A DNA stretch of 64,000 nucleotides, taken from NCBI GenBank assembly GCA_025331125.1, contig JAOALB010000097.1:62001-126000 (forward strand). The letters are read 5' to 3'. The notes under the pieces were generated by a model. That model was not told the origin of the DNA. It saw only the letters and a list, made by a program, of their open reading frames with translations, and made no database searches. How positions within the stretch are numbered: the stretch's first letter is position 1; each line of letters starts with the position of its first letter. Position numbers and translations under genes: made by a program. This DNA is from Mycogone perniciosa (Eukaryota > Ascomycota > Sordariomycetes > Hypocreales > Hypocreaceae). Positions 62,011-64,000 of this stretch are shown in pieces.

Positions 62011-63868
62011 AAATGCCTTTAAAGGCTTCCTTTCTTTAAAGACCTTTATAGACTTTAAGAAGTTAAATAAAAATTCCTTTACTGCTTAATTAATAATTAT
62101 TTAATTAATTGATATATTTACTTAAAAGGATAATAAATAGCAGTTAATAAAGCTTTACTTTTAAAGTAAAATAAAATCCCCCCCTCCTTTATCAATTAAT
62201 AGCTAAAAATAAATTATATAGGCTATAATTACTGCTAAAAATAGTATTATAAATAAAAACCCTTTACTTTAAAGAAAGAAAATAAAATTAACCTTTTAAA
62301 ATAATAGTAGGCTAGCCTTTATTATAAAATAATAAAAAGAAATAATTAATAATAATAAAGAAAATTAATAATAGAATTTTCTTTTAAGTATTCTAAAACT
62401 ATAATTAAAAAAAGATTACTGTTATTAAAGTTAAGTAAAAGGTTATTAAAATCGGAAGCCTTAAAAATAAAGATATTACCTACTTTTAAAAAGTAAAGTT
62501 AAGCTTTACTTTTTAAATAAAAGATAAAAATATTAAAAAACAAAGTCTTAGCCTTTAAGCTAATTATTAAAGCTTATTATAGCACTGCCTATAACGCAAT
62601 ATTAATGCCTTGTTATATAAACTCCAGTTATATAACCAGGCCCTAATATATTCCTAGCTATAGCTTTCTATAAAGCCTTAAGGCTTCTTTACTCTCTACA
62701 GTATAATAATAATATTTGCCTTAACCTGCCTTCCTATACTATAATAGTTTATACTGTCCTTTAATTTAGCTGCGCTATTATAAAGTATATACTTAATTAA
62801 TTATAAACTTCTTTAAATTCCCCTTTTATTCCTAAACCTATAATAATGCCTTTATAGCCTAGCCTTTACCCTTTAAATCTTATACTTATAAAGAACTAAT
62901 TATAAGTAAAATAAATATAAATCCCTTAAACCTTGCCTTATAACCTAACTTAGCTTAATAGACTATAGTCTTTACTATAAAGTTAATGCTTTTCCCTTTT
63001 CTCTTTAAAATCTTATAAAAATCTAATATTACTAGCAATTATATATATTTAATAAATGCAATTATGAAAGATAATAACCTTTATTACTACTTTTATCTCT
63101 TTAATTATATAATAAATAAAGGCTTAATTTAATAGGAAAAATAAAATTAAACTTTTAAATAGGAAATGTTAAAATAAATAGTTAAAAATTAAAACCTTAA
63201 AGTATAAATTAAAGTTTAAGTTAAAGCTTTAAATATAGCTTTACTATTAAACTTTAAAAATAATAATTTATTTAACTGCTATTAAATTAAAGACTTTAAA
63301 TAATTTAATAATAATTAAAAAAGTATTATTAAACGCTAATAAAAATATATTAATTAATTCTTTTAAATTAATATTACCTTTATAAAAAATTAATTAATCT
63401 TTTTAATTAATCTTAAAAAGATTTTATATATTATATGCCTTTTAAAGGGAGATATATATTAACTGCAATAAAAAAGCTTTAATATTATTATTTAAAATTT
63501 TAATAACCCTACTAAATAGTATTAAGAAATTAATATAATACTTTTTATTAATTTTAATAAATAATATAAAATAATTAACTTATTTTAAAAGGTATTATAA
63601 TCTTTTAATAACCTATATATATAAAATAAGCCTTTTTCAAACTTTATAATAAAATTATTTATACTAGGCAGTAAATATAGTAAAACTGTTAAGTAGATAA
63701 TAAAGGCTTTAAAGATAAAAATCTTTTAAAAGTTTACTAATACTATAAAGACTTAAATAATTAAGTTAAATAAATTTAACTTTACTGAATAATATTAACT
63801 CTATTAAATTATTTATAATAAACTTTAAAAAGGCGCCTACTATAATGCCTTTTATACTATTTAAATAG

Positions 63869-63919
63869 GCTAGTGTTAATAAAGCTATTAATGATAACAG
63901 TAATATTATTAACACTAGC
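63869..63919. repeat. Perfect 14-bp inverted repeat within LINE copy 2
   Basis: GCTAGTGTTAATAA at 63869-63882 and its exact reverse complement at 63906-63919, with a 23-base loop. It contains more G and C than its surroundings. No counterpart is evident in copy 1. It could be a small insertion, a footprint, or chance in AT-rich sequence. Confidence 0.6.
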
Positions 63920-63921
63920 AA

Positions 63922-63966
63922 AATAACTAAATAAATAACTAAATAAATAACTAAATAAATAACTAA
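63922..63966. repeat. 12-bp tandem repeat (aataactaaata), about 3.8 units
   Basis: Three full units and a partial fourth directly after the inverted repeat. Copy 1 has a simpler aaat repeat near 50090-50105 at roughly the matching place, so this is probably an internal microsatellite of the LINE. Confidence 0.75.
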
Positions 63967-64000
63967 GCTGCCACTTTTATATTAACTAATAACCTAATAC

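Larger units (their letters stand above)
54860..64000 (+). mobile_element. LINE copy 2, inserted in the toxin gene, split by a copia element, runs off the window
   Basis: From 54860 the sequence repeats the 5' end of copy 1 (agcttccctcc, ggtaccccaccttttaggt) and stays collinear with 47525-48138 until 55491. It resumes at 62006, matching copy 1 from about 48138 onward (the decayed stretch around ctttatagactttaag at 62044 pairs with ctttataaactttaaa at 48169). About 2.6 kb of the element is in view. Differences from copy 1 are mostly C/T and G/A, plus small repeat-number changes. No 3' end or second target duplication is visible. Confidence 0.78.

Noticed and set aside
1..64000. CRISPR arrays, bacterial operons or ribosome binding sites
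   Set aside because: None seen. Introns, RIP decay and gene structure show a fungal genome.

Overview
The window reads as nuclear DNA of a filamentous ascomycete, most likely Hypocreales (a Trichoderma-, Clonostachys- or Acremonium-like fungus). The grounds are one giant peptaibol-type non-ribosomal peptide synthetase (NRPS), short introns with CTAAC branch points, and long blocks of extremely AT-rich transposon DNA decayed by C-to-T and G-to-A transitions (repeat-induced point mutation). The genus is inference.

Bases 1-41671 (minus strand) hold the 5' part of a single NRPS gene, at least 13,839 codons and cut by the left window edge. It starts with a PKS-like loading module (KS-AT-ACP) interrupted by two small introns. 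One uninterrupted 40.6 kb exon then carries eleven complete C-A-T modules and a twelfth that stops inside its A domain. The KS has lost catalytic and structural elements. The AT has lost the malonate-binding Arg. Together they look like an acetyl-loading unit, as expected for an N-acetylated peptaibol. Adenylation pocket residues fall into three families, giving the predicted order Ac-Aib-X-X-Aib-Pro-X-Aib-Pro-X-Aib-Pro-Aib-(continues). Modules 3-5, 6-8 and 9-11 form a threefold repeat of a three-module block, about 9.8 kb per block. No epimerase, methyltransferase or terminal reductase is present; the end of the gene lies outside the window.

Bases 41672-47508 are intergenic, with normal base composition. 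They hold the NRPS promoter side, an unusual cluster of the 9-mer TACTCCGTA on both strands, and only weak coding-like remnants.

Bases 47509-64000 are a transposon graveyard. A roughly 5.9 kb non-LTR retrotransposon (LINE, plus strand, A-rich tail) is bracketed by a 12-bp direct repeat. After a 0.9 kb island of normal DNA comes the front of a ribosome-inactivating-protein (rRNA N-glycosidase) gene. A second copy of the same LINE cuts that gene just after its catalytic helix. This second LINE is itself split by a 6.5 kb Ty1/copia retrotransposon (minus strand) with two 581-bp LTRs and a perfect TTTAT target duplication. All three elements are full of stops. The insertion order is therefore toxin gene, then LINE copy 2, then copia.
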